64,000 bases of DNA from Bordetella genomosp. 9. GTDB lineage: Bacteria; Pseudomonadota; Gammaproteobacteria; Burkholderiales; Burkholderiaceae_B. The notes beneath the pieces were generated by a model. The model did not search any database, was not told the origin of the DNA, and saw only the letters and a program-made list of their open reading frames with translations. Below, piece by piece: positions 52,908-61,385 of the stretch (within the stretch, counting starts at the first letter, position 1; every line of letters starts with the position of its first letter). The stretch lies in contig NZ_CP021109.1 of assembly GCF_002119725.1 (NCBI RefSeq), forward strand, positions 1,240,001-1,304,000. Reading direction: 5' to 3'. The position numbers were made by a program, and so were the translations under genes.

Positions 52908-53720
52908 ATGACGACAGCCGATCGCCGCGATACGTCCGCCGGAAACCCCGGCACGGCCAATGGGGCAGGGGCGCCGCACGCCGGCGCCACGCGCGCCCGT
53001 CTGGTGCTGGGCAACTGGAAGATGCACGGCAGCCTGAACGAAAACGCCGCGCTGCTCAATGCCCTGCGAGCACGCGCCGGCGCCGGTACGTGCCAGGTCG
53101 GCGTCTGCGTCCCGTTTCCCTACCTTGCCCAGACGGAAGTGCTGCTCAAGGGCAGCGCCGTCTCGTGGGGCGCCCAGGACATCAGCGTCCATGAAAAGGG
53201 CGCCTATACCGGCGAAGTGTCGGGCGCCATGCTGAACGACTTCGGTTGCCGGTGGGCCATCGTCGGCCATTCCGAGCGCCGCGCCATGCACGGCGAATCC
53301 GACGCGCTGGTCGCCCGGAAGGCCCAGGCCGCGCTGTCTTTCGGACTGACCCCGGTGGTCTGCGTCGGCGAGACGCTGGCGGACCGCGAAGGCGGCAATA
53401 CGCTGGGCGTCATCGAGCGGCAGCTGGCGCCGGTGCTGGCGCTGGGGGCCGAAGCGCTGGCGCACGTCGTCCTGGCCTACGAACCGGTCTGGGCCATCGG
53501 CACGGGCCGCACTGCCACGCCGGAGCAGGCGGAGGAAGTCCATGGCGCCATCCGCGTCGCTTTGCGCGGCCTGGGGGTGCCTCAAGTCCGAGTTCTGTAC
53601 GGCGGCAGCGTCAAGGCGTCCAACGCCGCCGAGCTGTTCGCCATGCCAGATATCGATGGCGCCCTGGTGGGCGGCGCATCGCTGGTGGCCGATGAATTCC
53701 TGCGCATCGCCGCAATTTGA
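52908..53720 (+). CDS. tpiA: Triosephosphate isomerase
   Basis: A 270-residue TIM-barrel enzyme of glycolysis. The catalytic residues are Lys in LGNWKMHGS, His in VGHSERR and Glu in AYEPVWAIGTG; loop 6 is ATPEQAEEVH and the phosphate-binding VLYGGSVKASNAAEL and DGALVGGASL follow. The first 30 residues are a polar extension before the barrel; ATG 52908 is taken because it follows AGAGAC, though a later start would be closer to the usual length. Confidence 0.95.
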   Translation: MTTADRRDTSAGNPGTANGAGAPHAGATRARLVLGNWKMHGSLNENAALLNALRARAGAGTCQVGVCVPFPYLAQTEVLLKGSAVSWGAQDISVHEKGAYTGEVSGAMLNDFGCRWAIVGHSERRAMHGESDALVARKAQAALSFGLTPVVCVGETLADREGGNTLGVIERQLAPVLALGAEALAHVVLAYEPVWAIGTGRTATPEQAEEVHGAIRVALRGLGVPQVRVLYGGSVKASNAAELFAMPDIDGALVGGASLVADEFLRIAAI

Positions 53721-53740
53721 GTTTCCGTCCGGAGTAAGTA

Positions 53741-54241
53741 ATGTCTTTGATGCTTTCCCTGCTGATGGTCGTGCAAGTGCTGTCGGCACTGGCCATCATC
53801 GTTCTGGTCCTGCTGCAGCAAGGCAAGGGGGCCGACATGGGCTCCGCCTTCGGCACCGGATCGGCTGGCAGCCTGTTCGGCGCCTCGGGAGCCGCCAATT
53901 TCCTGTCTCGCACCACCAAGTGGGCGGCTGTGGTGTTTTTCGCTTCCACGGCAGGCCTGGCCTATGTCACGCACAAGAATGCCGGCGGGCCGGCGGCTGT
54001 GGACAGCGGCGTGATGCAGGGCTACCAGGCGCCGGCCGATAAGTCCGTGCCTCAGGCCCCGGGTGCGGGCAGCGTTCCGGCGCCGGCGGGCGATGCGTCG
54101 GTGCCGAATGCCCCGGCGCCTGCCGCCGGCGTGCAACCGGCGGCGCCCGCCAAGCCGGATGCCTCCGTGCCGCAGGCCCCCGCCACGACGGCGCCCGCTG
54201 CGCCGGGCAAGACGGACCAGCCCGCCACGCCGGCAAAGTAA
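53741..54241 (+). CDS. secG: Protein translocase subunit SecG
   Basis: A 166-residue inner-membrane subunit of SecYEG. The two membrane helices are VVQVLSALAIIVLVLLQQGKGADMG and WAAVVFFASTAGLAYVTH, joined by GSAFGTGSAGSLFGASGAANFLSR, the SecG signature. The C-terminal 85 residues are an Ala/Pro-rich low-complexity tail with repeated SVPQAP/SVPNAP, longer than in E. coli SecG. It follows tpiA after 20 nt. Confidence 0.95.
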   Translation: MSLMLSLLMVVQVLSALAIIVLVLLQQGKGADMGSAFGTGSAGSLFGASGAANFLSRTTKWAAVVFFASTAGLAYVTHKNAGGPAAVDSGVMQGYQAPADKSVPQAPGAGSVPAPAGDASVPNAPAPAAGVQPAAPAKPDASVPQAPATTAPAAPGKTDQPATPAK

Positions 54242-54345
54242 GTTATCGTTCCTTTCGCGGCTGGCGGCAAGAAACCGCTGGCCGTGCTAAAATTTCCGAC
54301 TTTCCAAAGCGCCCAGGGTGATCGCCCGGCGCATTGCGAAACGAA

Positions 54346-54430
54346 GCCGACGTGGTGAAATTGGTAGACACGCTATCTTGAGGGGGTAGTGGCGAAAGCT
54401 GTGCGAGTTCGAGTCTCGCCGTCGGCACCA
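54346..54430 (+). tRNA. tRNA-Leu (anticodon GAG)
   Basis: An 85-nt class II tRNA with encoded CCA: acceptor GCCGACG/CGTCGGC, anticodon arm CTATC-TTGAGGG-GGTAG giving anticodon GAG (reads CUC/CUU), and T-loop GTTCGAGTC. A TAAAAT -10-like element lies at 54288-54293. The accessory DNA begins just downstream. Confidence 0.95.
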
Positions 54431-54464
54431 AGAATACTTTTGATGGCATCTCAGGATGTGTCAG

Positions 54465-54503
54465 AACCCGCGTAGCTTATGGAGCAACGCGGGTTTTTTG
54501 TTT
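54465..54503 (+). terminator. Rho-independent terminator after tRNA-Leu(GAG)
   Basis: AACCCGCGT and ACGCGGGTT pair over 9 bp with a 13-nt loop and run into TTTTGTTT. It ends the secG/tRNA transcript. Confidence 0.88.
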
Positions 54504-54727
54504 CGCGATGGGCTTGCCTCGATCCCTCGGACAGGCCGGTCACCGCAACAAGGCGCTGCTTGGAACTGCATATGGGGCCAGGCATCCCAGCGTGAGCGCA
54601 AAGCTTGGGCAGGGAGGCGCTGATCGTGATGCTGGGCGGCGGTGACACGTCGACCCGGCAGGCCGACATTCGGCGCGCGCTACTGCTCTGGCGAAATCCT
54701 TACGGTGCGAGCACAGCGATCTTGGCT

Positions 54728-55408
54728 TTATGACTCCCAAGTAAGGTGATCGAACCAGTGCTGCTCGCTGACGATCCTGAGTGGCGTTCCGGCCTCGCGA
54801 TAGTCCATCGCCTTCTTTATCTTCGTGCCGTGAGTGGAGTGAAGCCAGTCTCGGCTTCCGATGTCGCCGATCACTAGGTAGTGCAATTTTTTCGTTACTC
54901 CTGGGATAGCGAATCCGCCTCTGTTGTGCACTTGTTCGTGGCACCACGCTCGCGATCCACTGCTGAATTTTCCTGTGAAGCAGAAATTGCGCCCTCCGAA
55001 TGTAACGTGTGGGGCCGGCTCGCATAACGGCAGCCGGGTTGAATTACTTGCCTCCCCCTTCGCTACTGCGTGATTGCCGCCTGTCGTCGCCAGCAAAAGT
55101 GCCATGATATCGGCCTCTTCCTCCGCGTCCATGTGGCCGTCTGCGAGCGCTTCGGCGATCCGCGGGTAGATTGCGCGTGCGGGCCACTCCTGTGCGGTCT
55201 GTTGGTTGGCGTTCATCCAGCCGAGAAGAAACTCGACTTCACTTTGGCATATTGCTCCGTCGGCCAATACACCCTTCACGAGCCCAATCAATTCGTCCAC
55301 TTGCCGCGCCTGAACGGCGTGTGCCCGCCACCGCTCATTGAACGGCTGACCATCTTCATTCAAGCCTGGCGGCTTGAAGCGCGCCAAATTATCCGTGAAC
55401 CAACCCAT
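54728..55408 (-). CDS. BRCT-domain protein with TerB-like N-terminus
   Basis: A 226-residue protein from ATG 55408 with an AGGAGG site 8 nt upstream. Residues 35-110 (VDELIGLVKGVLADGAICQSEVEFLLGWM ... IAEALADGHMDAEEEADIMALLLAT) form a helical module with two acidic turn motifs, like TerB-type or EF-hand-like domains. Residues 130-220 form a BRCT domain: VTFGGRNFCFTGKFSSGSR, then a conserved Gly-Gly, LVIGDIGSRDW, and a final Trp. BRCT binds DNA ends or phosphopeptides. It is an isolated minus-strand gene 414 nt from the kinase island genes and may be functionally linked to them. Confidence 0.75.
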   Translation of the reverse strand: MGWFTDNLARFKPPGLNEDGQPFNERWRAHAVQARQVDELIGLVKGVLADGAICQSEVEFLLGWMNANQQTAQEWPARAIYPRIAEALADGHMDAEEEADIMALLLATTGGNHAVAKGEASNSTRLPLCEPAPHVTFGGRNFCFTGKFSSGSRAWCHEQVHNRGGFAIPGVTKKLHYLVIGDIGSRDWLHSTHGTKIKKAMDYREAGTPLRIVSEQHWFDHLTWES

Positions 55409-55822
55409 GTCTCTACTCCTCCTGTAACTAAGTACGCTACATCGTAGACGCGGAAATATTAGTTGCACCTTTTGAGAAGCCATTGGATGGATGTAATCGT
55501 TCTAGCCATGGACTCCCTATCAAGTGCCGGGCAGTGACCCAACAAGACACAGCCGGCGCTCTTTAGCCAACGAATCGCAGACGCCCCGGATCCGTCTGCC
55601 TCCCCTTGAAGTCACCCCAAGGGTACTTTCTTGTACTGAGAACTGATGGCGCCCTCCGTTCGGAATTCCAGCAGCCGAAACGTGAGTGCTGCCCGCTACT
55701 CGACGCCGCTGATTCGTGCCAGGAATGGATAACAGGGCGAAGCAGCCACAAAAAACGGTTGTGCACCGTAGTATGCGACCGTCCACCGGAATCCCCCCGA
55801 TCTGGCGGACGCTGGGGAGGGG
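55409..55822. other. Intergenic region without recognised gene
   Basis: About 410 nt between the BRCT gene and the LprI-like gene. Short open frames exist on both strands (for example an 88-codon one on the minus strand) but none has family-like sequence or a convincing ribosome site. It presumably holds the BRCT gene promoter. Nothing else was seen. Confidence 0.35.
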
Positions 55823-56581
55823 TTATCGCACAAAAGCGGCCACGAACAGCACTCCGGCAATGGCATAGAGCGCCGGAACGATCTTGGGTACTGTTTTGTT
55901 GTCCTTATAACCAGTTTTGAAGCGGCGGTCTCTTTTCGGCGTGAGCGCAGAAGCCATGAAAATCAGGATCGTGCTGATAAACGCCAGTCCCGCGCCGGAC
56001 GTTTCGGACGGGGCATTAGCAGGCGTGGTGCTGCCGGTTGCACTGTTCGGCGCGGTTCGCACGGCGCGCGTCGATTCTATCTGAGCTATTCGTTTCTGCG
56101 GTGCTGCGGGAGACAGGTCATTCGCCGCCTGTGCTGACAGATCCTGTGCCGCTGAAACGGGCGGCGAATTCTGCATCGACGTCGAGGTCGGCTCTGGGGG
56201 CGCGGTCGGGGCAGGGGGAAGGGGCCGCATCTGTATGGTCGAGCCGGCAACGCGGGACGGTGAAGTCGGATTGGGCGGCGTCGCCTTCATTGCCTGTAGC
56301 ACCGAAATTCTATCGTCGTACGCGCGAATAAGGCACGACACATCGGTGCAGCGATCACGGACGGTTCTTAGCCATGTCCTCTCTGAAGCAGCAAGTTCGG
56401 CCGAGTCGCCGAGACGCTGTGCTGCCTTTCGGTACTCGGATGCGAGCAGATTGTCCATCGCCGACACACCGGGGCTTTCACAGATTATCTGTTCAACGGG
56501 GGTTAACCGGCCGCCGCAGTCAAAGCTCGCACCCATGACAGTACTCGGTATAGATAGTGCAAGGAGTAGCAAGAGTCTCAT
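55823..56581 (-). CDS. LprI/DUF1311-like secreted protein with C-terminal membrane helices
   Basis: A 252-residue protein. A signal peptide (RLLLLLALSIPSTVMGAS) is followed by the DUF1311/LprI-like module: DCGGRLTPVEQIICESPGVSAMDNLLASEYRKA, with Cys pairs at the start and in RCTDVSCLIRAYDDRI. A Pro/Thr/Ser-rich linker (about 100-185) leads to two C-terminal hydrophobic segments (LAFISTILIFMASAL, ALYAIAGVLFVAAFV). ATG 56581 is preferred over 56626 because AGGA lies 8 nt upstream. It follows the kinase gene after 71 nt on the same strand and may belong to that operon. Some DUF1311 proteins inhibit lysozyme. Confidence 0.72.
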   Translation of the reverse strand: MRLLLLLALSIPSTVMGASFDCGGRLTPVEQIICESPGVSAMDNLLASEYRKAAQRLGDSAELAASERTWLRTVRDRCTDVSCLIRAYDDRISVLQAMKATPPNPTSPSRVAGSTIQMRPLPPAPTAPPEPTSTSMQNSPPVSAAQDLSAQAANDLSPAAPQKRIAQIESTRAVRTAPNSATGSTTPANAPSETSGAGLAFISTILIFMASALTPKRDRRFKTGYKDNKTVPKIVPALYAIAGVLFVAAFVR

Positions 56582-56652
56582 GTCGTCATTCCTATCGGTC
56601 GCTGCGTCTGGCGTGGTTTTAACCACAGGAGATTGGGCCTGTACGGCAGGGT

Positions 56653-58587
56653 CTACCTTCTTATTGCTTCCAGATTGGCTTGGGCCTGTCCCAGTTCTGC
56701 GGCTGCGCTCCCCAGGGGCGACTCAAGGGCTTTACGCCGGGCAACGATGTTCCGGGCCAGCATCAGGAGATCGTCTTTGCCTTTGACGAGTTCGGCCTCG
56801 ATGGCCGAGCGGCGGCTTGCAATCGCCCTGTGAAGGTCGGAAACCTGGCGTGGGTCCACAGCGGCTTGAGGATCGAAACGAAACTTCGCCTCGAGGCTGC
56901 GTCGCCATTGCATGAGCTTGTCAGTGAGGGCGGGGCCGAAGCCCGGTACAGCGAGGACAGTGGCGCGGTTAACGTCCCATGCGGTCTCGATCCCATAGGA
57001 CTGCAGCATGGATTTTTTGTTTGGACCGATTCCGTGGATGACCGCGGCCTCGATATCATGCTGGTCCAGGAACTGCTGTAAGGCCAGCTGCTGTCGGTTC
57101 GCTACGAGTTTCTCGTACTGCTTGCGCTGCTCGGCAGGCAGCGCAACCCACTCTTCCCGAAGCCGCCGCAGCGTTTCCAGCTTGGTCATGAAGGCTTGCG
57201 CCGCGGTCTCCGTTTTCCAACGCCGCGACAGATCCTCATATGCGCGTTTAGCTTGTTCGACTCTCTTTTCCAACGCCGGGATATCAATGTGTCCGGCCTG
57301 CCCGTGCAGCCATCGACCGAGTGCGAAAGATATCGCCGCCCACGTATGCCAAAACTGGGCTTTGATTGCGATGCCCGCGACGACGACGGTCAAGCTGACG
57401 ATAATCGCGGCGTGGCGCCACATATTGTCGCGGTTCCGTGCTTTCAGAACGGCGGCCGCTGCAGGCACGTGGGGGACCGAAGGAGGTGCGGTATATCTTG
57501 GGACCGTGATGGACGTGATCTGCGTCCATATGGCGTTGATATCGAAAGCGCTATTTCCGCGCGTCAAGGGGACGTTGGCCTGCCGCCCAAACAATACGAG
57601 TCCAGTGGCTTCTATCGGGCACCAGGGGCATTGGCGGCAGCCCGCGAAATAGTAATGTGCGGGGTTGGCCGTACAACGACGGAAAGAGGCTTCCAGCTTG
57701 GATAGCGCGGCCACCCATTCGGCGGCGGAAGGCCGTCCCGACGGGGCCGAGCCGCCAGGTGAAAAAGCTTTTTCCCATAGGTCGGCCAACAGTTCCGAAG
57801 AGACCGTTGGCGACACGGTGACCGGGGGCGGGGACATAGCAGTGCGGGCGCGGTCACGGCTATAGGCGTAGCGGTATTGCGCGATTGCTTCGCCAATGGT
57901 GAGGTCACCGGGGCCTTGATAACGGCCGGCGAACGGATGTCGCCCCATCTGCAGAATGAGGAACACCATGACGGCCAACCCGAAATTATCGTGGTTCGCC
58001 GTGCGTAATATGTTCTTGAAAGACTTCCCTTGAAGCTCAGGCGGCGTAAAGTTGTCTACTCCGACTTCGCACGGAAAATCGGCTTCCGGCGTGCAAATCT
58101 GGAAGCTATCGCAGTCGATAAGCGTCACGGTGGCGTCGCCGTTGACGCGGATGCCACCGTGATTTACGTCGCCGATCACGCAGCCCGCATCGTGGAGAAC
58201 GGCGAAGGCACGTGCTGTATTCAACGCAGCTCTAACGAGCAATCGCCAATCGGCATGCGGGAAATCGGAAAGGCGACTCTTTGGACTGTAAAGCCTATGA
58301 ATATCTTTGGATCCTGACAGGTTTACCATCAGAAAGCCAACGATTTCGCCGGTCGAGGAACGCAAGAGTTCGATCGGCCAGGCGGTGAGCAACTGGAGTT
58401 TGGGACTCAGTAGCCGCTGCATGGCGCCCAACTTAGCGGCTTTTGTCGCTCCGATTTCCTTGTTGTAGATTTTCGCCACAACGGCAGGGCGTCCGGTGAC
58501 TTCGTATACGGACCCTTCGCCACCCGCGCCTAAGACCAAGCCAAGCTGTATCGGCCCGTCCTTTCCGAGGATTGCAGTCGACCTCAT
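56653..58587 (-). CDS. YegI-like Ser/Thr kinase with zinc ribbon, membrane helix and HhH domain
   Basis: A 644-residue protein resembling COG4248. Kinase domain (about 15-300): glycine loop GAGGEGSVYEV, lysine in VVAKIY (K39), catalytic Asp in IGDVNHGG (D140) and DFG-like DSF (D160). The Asn expected five residues after D140 is Gly145. A zinc-ribbon-like CRQCPWC follows near 325, a membrane helix near 395-415, a coiled-coil, and a helix-hairpin-helix near 520-565 (HGIGPNKKSMLQSYG, VPGFGPALTDKL). It is the third gene of a VWA-PP2C-kinase operon, 3 nt after the phosphatase. Likely a stress or defence signalling kinase. Confidence 0.85.
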   Translation of the reverse strand: MRSTAILGKDGPIQLGLVLGAGGEGSVYEVTGRPAVVAKIYNKEIGATKAAKLGAMQRLLSPKLQLLTAWPIELLRSSTGEIVGFLMVNLSGSKDIHRLYSPKSRLSDFPHADWRLLVRAALNTARAFAVLHDAGCVIGDVNHGGIRVNGDATVTLIDCDSFQICTPEADFPCEVGVDNFTPPELQGKSFKNILRTANHDNFGLAVMVFLILQMGRHPFAGRYQGPGDLTIGEAIAQYRYAYSRDRARTAMSPPPVTVSPTVSSELLADLWEKAFSPGGSAPSGRPSAAEWVAALSKLEASFRRCTANPAHYYFAGCRQCPWCPIEATGLVLFGRQANVPLTRGNSAFDINAIWTQITSITVPRYTAPPSVPHVPAAAAVLKARNRDNMWRHAAIIVSLTVVVAGIAIKAQFWHTWAAISFALGRWLHGQAGHIDIPALEKRVEQAKRAYEDLSRRWKTETAAQAFMTKLETLRRLREEWVALPAEQRKQYEKLVANRQQLALQQFLDQHDIEAAVIHGIGPNKKSMLQSYGIETAWDVNRATVLAVPGFGPALTDKLMQWRRSLEAKFRFDPQAAVDPRQVSDLHRAIASRRSAIEAELVKGKDDLLMLARNIVARRKALESPLGSAAAELGQAQANLEAIRR

Positions 58588-58590
58588 TCC

Positions 58591-59406
58591 TCATTCACCC
58601 TCGGGTACCGCCGCAGTGTTTCCTAGATATGGACGGCCGCGACTCGCAAGGAGCAGTGTCTTATCGTCATCCGTGCGGTCGCAAATCGCGGCCGACGCGA
58701 GGTAGGCGGCGAGTTGCCCCGATAGGGAGGGGTCGAGACCTGGTCGTGAGAGGGAACGGACGGGCTTGAAAATGCCATTGAAAAACTGGCTATGAACTTC
58801 TCGCGTCGCGTATCGGAGCACCAGAGGCTCAATTCCATCGGTGAAGACGGCGACGTCGGTAATTGTGGACTTGGCCGCTTCAAACTTGAATGACTCTCGG
58901 GATGAAGCATCCGTGAGGAATGCTGTCGTATTGATGTATTCGCCGTGGTCAGGCCAGAAGATGTACGACCATTCCTCCGGATCGGATAGAACGACCATCG
59001 CGCCGTCTCCTATCTGCAGATAAGCGGCCGCGTGTGGGCCGACGACTGCGGCAAGAAGGGTGCAGGCGAACTCGCGCAACGGAAGGTTTTCGGAATCGGC
59101 GAGGTCCTGCATCGACTGGACCGTGGCGTCAAGCCATTCGCAGGCAAGATCCCGTGTCATGTTTTCAACCGAACCACCTTGGTGGAGGTAGTTCTGTATA
59201 CAGGCAACCAGGGATCGGCACGCCAATGAAGAGCCAGCATCGGAGCGCGATGCGCTTCCAGCCCCGTCCGACGCTACAAGTACAAGTATGGGCTCTGCCG
59301 CCTCGATCAGGCAAAACGCATGGCTATCCTGGCACGGAGTCTCAGTCTTGATGTGTGAGGACCCAATGACGGACGCGGCAATGCCGCGCCATTCTCCGGC
59401 ATCCAT
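58591..59406 (-). CDS. PP2C-family protein phosphatase (YegK-like)
   Basis: A 271-residue PPM phosphatase. Metal-binding acidic residues are visible in TPCQDSHAF, LVASDGAGSASRSDAGS and the C-terminal DRTDDDKTLLL; AYLQIGDGAMVVL and VAVFTDGIEPLVL match further motifs of the fold. It would counteract the downstream kinase. Its ATG shares one base with the stop of the VWA gene, and its stop lies 3 nt before the kinase start, so the three are translated together, the arrangement of the TerY-P triad. Confidence 0.85.
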   Translation of the reverse strand: MDAGEWRGIAASVIGSSHIKTETPCQDSHAFCLIEAAEPILVLVASDGAGSASRSDAGSSLACRSLVACIQNYLHQGGSVENMTRDLACEWLDATVQSMQDLADSENLPLREFACTLLAAVVGPHAAAYLQIGDGAMVVLSDPEEWSYIFWPDHGEYINTTAFLTDASSRESFKFEAAKSTITDVAVFTDGIEPLVLRYATREVHSQFFNGIFKPVRSLSRPGLDPSLSGQLAAYLASAAICDRTDDDKTLLLASRGRPYLGNTAAVPEGE

Positions 59407-60083
59407 CAGACGGTCGCCCAGCCTTCGGGTGCAGTCGGGTTTGCGAGCGGAACAGCATCCCCAGGGGCGGATCGCGATACGGCACCCATGGAGTTGGATA
59501 ACCAGTGGAACAGGTCCCGGAACCGAAGACCTTTGAGTTGAAGAGGCGCGCGCACGGATATCTGCTGCAGCACCTCCATATTCGCCCCTTCTACGCCAAC
59601 GGCGAAAAACTGAAAGCTTTTCGATTCCTCGCCTTCTCGGACGAGTCGCGCAGCATGTTGCCAGGAGTCTGTGGGGCCCCCATCGGTGATCAAAAAAACC
59701 CAGGGCCGGTAATACGCGACGCCATTCTGGCGGTACGCTTCTTTACGGCTCTTGATCATCTCGACGCCCTGCTCGATCGCCGCGCCCATCGGCGTGTCGC
59801 CTCTGGCTTGGAGAGTGGGCGGAAAGAACGCGTCTGCAGTCACGAACTCGGTGATGACTTCCACTGGCCCGAACGTCACTATGCCCACCTCTACGCGTTT
59901 CGCCGCCATCGCGTCGGCAGCCAATTCATCTTTGAACTGAAGAAGTCCCGCATTGAGTTCGGTGATGGGCGCGCCTTGCATGGAGCCCGAGGTGTCCAAT
60001 AAAAGCAGGCACGGGCAGCGGTTCTCGGGGTTTTCAGCAAATTCCAGATGTCCGAAAGGCACTTGGTCGAACTGCTCAGTCAC
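59406..60083 (-). CDS. VWA-domain protein (TerY/YegL-like)
   Basis: A 225-residue von Willebrand A protein. The MIDAS is complete: DTSGSM, a Thr in RGDTPMG, and Asp in [12 protein letters not shown]. The opening [10 protein letters not shown] and [21 protein letters not shown] are typical of TerY/YegL proteins. GTG 60083 is chosen because AAGGAG lies 6 nt upstream; the open frame to 60185 lacks family character. It is the first gene of the kinase triad and probably assembles a metal-dependent complex with the other two, as proposed for tellurite/stress (Ter) systems. Confidence 0.87.
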   Translation of the reverse strand: MTEQFDQVPFGHLEFAENPENRCPCLLLLDTSGSMQGAPITELNAGLLQFKDELAADAMAAKRVEVGIVTFGPVEVITEFVTADAFFPPTLQARGDTPMGAAIEQGVEMIKSRKEAYRQNGVAYYRPWVFLITDGGPTDSWQHAARLVREGEESKSFQFFAVGVEGANMEVLQQISVRAPLQLKGLRFRDLFHWLSNSMGAVSRSAPGDAVPLANPTAPEGWATV

Positions 60084-60244
60084 GGCACGCTCCTTGTATC
60101 CATATGACCAGAACGTATCAAAGTATATCTTTGGATGCGGAGTTCGTGCCTGATCGTTACTAAATTTGTTTGTGCGTTGTTCCATACATTAGCTGCTGCC
60201 GTCTGAACCGTGCTTGCGACGCAACCCAGTATTAGTTGCGTCGC

Positions 60245-60975
60245 TTGTGCAGCCGTACGGGCCACGAAGATGCTCCGGGAACGCTTCGCGCACAACGACG
60301 CGCGCGTGTCAGACAGGCCGAACCCGTCGGTCCCCAGCGCGATAAAGCGGCGATCCCGGATGAAGGGCCGGATCTGGTCCGCGACGATCTTCGTGTAGTC
60401 GGTGGCCGCGACGAGAGGCCCAGGCCGCGCCGCGCGGCACTGCTGGACGTACGGGGCGCGCGCCTCGTCTTCCGGATGCAGTCTCTTTCAGCGCTGCGCC
60501 GCCATGCTGTCGCGGCGCAGTTCCGTCAGGCTGGTTGCGTTCCAGACATTGCTGCCGATGCCGAAGTCCTCGCTCAACAGCTCCGAGGGTGCAATGACTT
60601 CTCGGATGGCGCCGCTGCCCATCGATTGCACGCGCACCGGTTGTCCGCGCCGGCGGCTTCCCGGAACAGGTAAAGACCCTTGAGAAGGCCTGCTTCCGCG
60701 CTCGCCGGCAGCGGATAGTTCTCGTTGAGAAGCGCGATGTAGTACGCATCTTCGTGCTCGACGAACATCCGCCGCAGGCGATCCTGGGTGATGACGGGCG
60801 GCTCGTATGCGAAGGTCGGATCGTAGGCGATACAGCTGGGGACCACGGAAGCCAGCATGTAGCTGTGCCGTCATCGTGTTGCAGCCCCTCGCCCATCAAC
60901 GTGGTGCGGCCCGTGGGGCGCCAAGCATAAAACCCAAGGTGCGCGCGTCGGCCGCCGCCCATGGATAGAGCCATG
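60245..60975 (-). pseudogene. aceE: Decayed pyruvate dehydrogenase E1 (aceE) fragment
   Basis: Pieces of AceE can be read in order on the minus strand in changing frames: WAAADARTLGF near 60970, GRTTLMGEGLQHDDG, SVVPSCIAYDPTFAYEPPVITQDRLRRMF, NENYPLPA ... LLKGLYLFRE, GAIREVIAPSELLSEDFGIGSNVWNATSLTELRRD, and finally VAATDYTKIVADQIRPFI and ALGTDGFGLSDTRA. At least three frame changes separate them, and the N-terminal two thirds of the enzyme are missing. It is therefore a non-functional 3' fragment of an aceE copy. It lies directly upstream of the VWA operon. Confidence 0.82.
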
Positions 60976-61055
60976 CTGGCGGCCGCGCTGCGCGAGAGGC
61001 CGATCGGGGCGCAGCGTAAGCAGCGGGCGCTGCATGGCAGGCCCGCTGCCGTCCT

Positions 61056-61385
61056 TCAACGGCCCGCGCGGTCCATCGCCATGTCGCCGGGCGTCTTGGC
61101 CGGGTCGGTGCCGGGCTCCATTTCGATGTTGAACCACGTGTCGCCCGCTTCGCCGCGCAGGACGCTGGCGGTTCCGGGCGCCAGCCGGTATTCCGTGCGT
61201 TGGACGTTGGCGGATTCGATGTGAAGCACGATCTCACGGTCTGTCGTGTTGGAGATGTATATCTGTTCCCCGGCGGCGGATGGCGGCGCGGGATCGACGG
61301 AAGTCGATTGCGCGCTCAACGCCACGGGAATCGACAACGACAAGCCAAAGAGGAGTGCAATGGGGCGACGCTGCAGGATGTTCAT
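61056..61385 (-). CDS. Small exported protein, function unknown
   Basis: A 109-residue protein with a signal peptide (ILQRRPIALLFGLSLSIPVALSAQS) and a small beta-rich mature part (EQIYISNTTDREIVLHIESANVQRTEYRLAPG, TWFNIEMEPG). GAGGGTC precedes the ATG. The C-terminus runs into sequence near the aceE fragment and may be altered. No family recognised; the fold suggests a small periplasmic beta-sandwich. Confidence 0.55.
   Translation of the reverse strand: MNILQRRPIALLFGLSLSIPVALSAQSTSVDPAPPSAAGEQIYISNTTDREIVLHIESANVQRTEYRLAPGTASVLRGEAGDTWFNIEMEPGTDPAKTPGDMAMDRAGR

Noticed and set aside
55520..55786. 88-codon minus-strand open frame between BRCT and LprI-like genes
   Set aside because: No ribosome site and no domain; the Arg/Cys/Gly-rich sequence looks non-coding.
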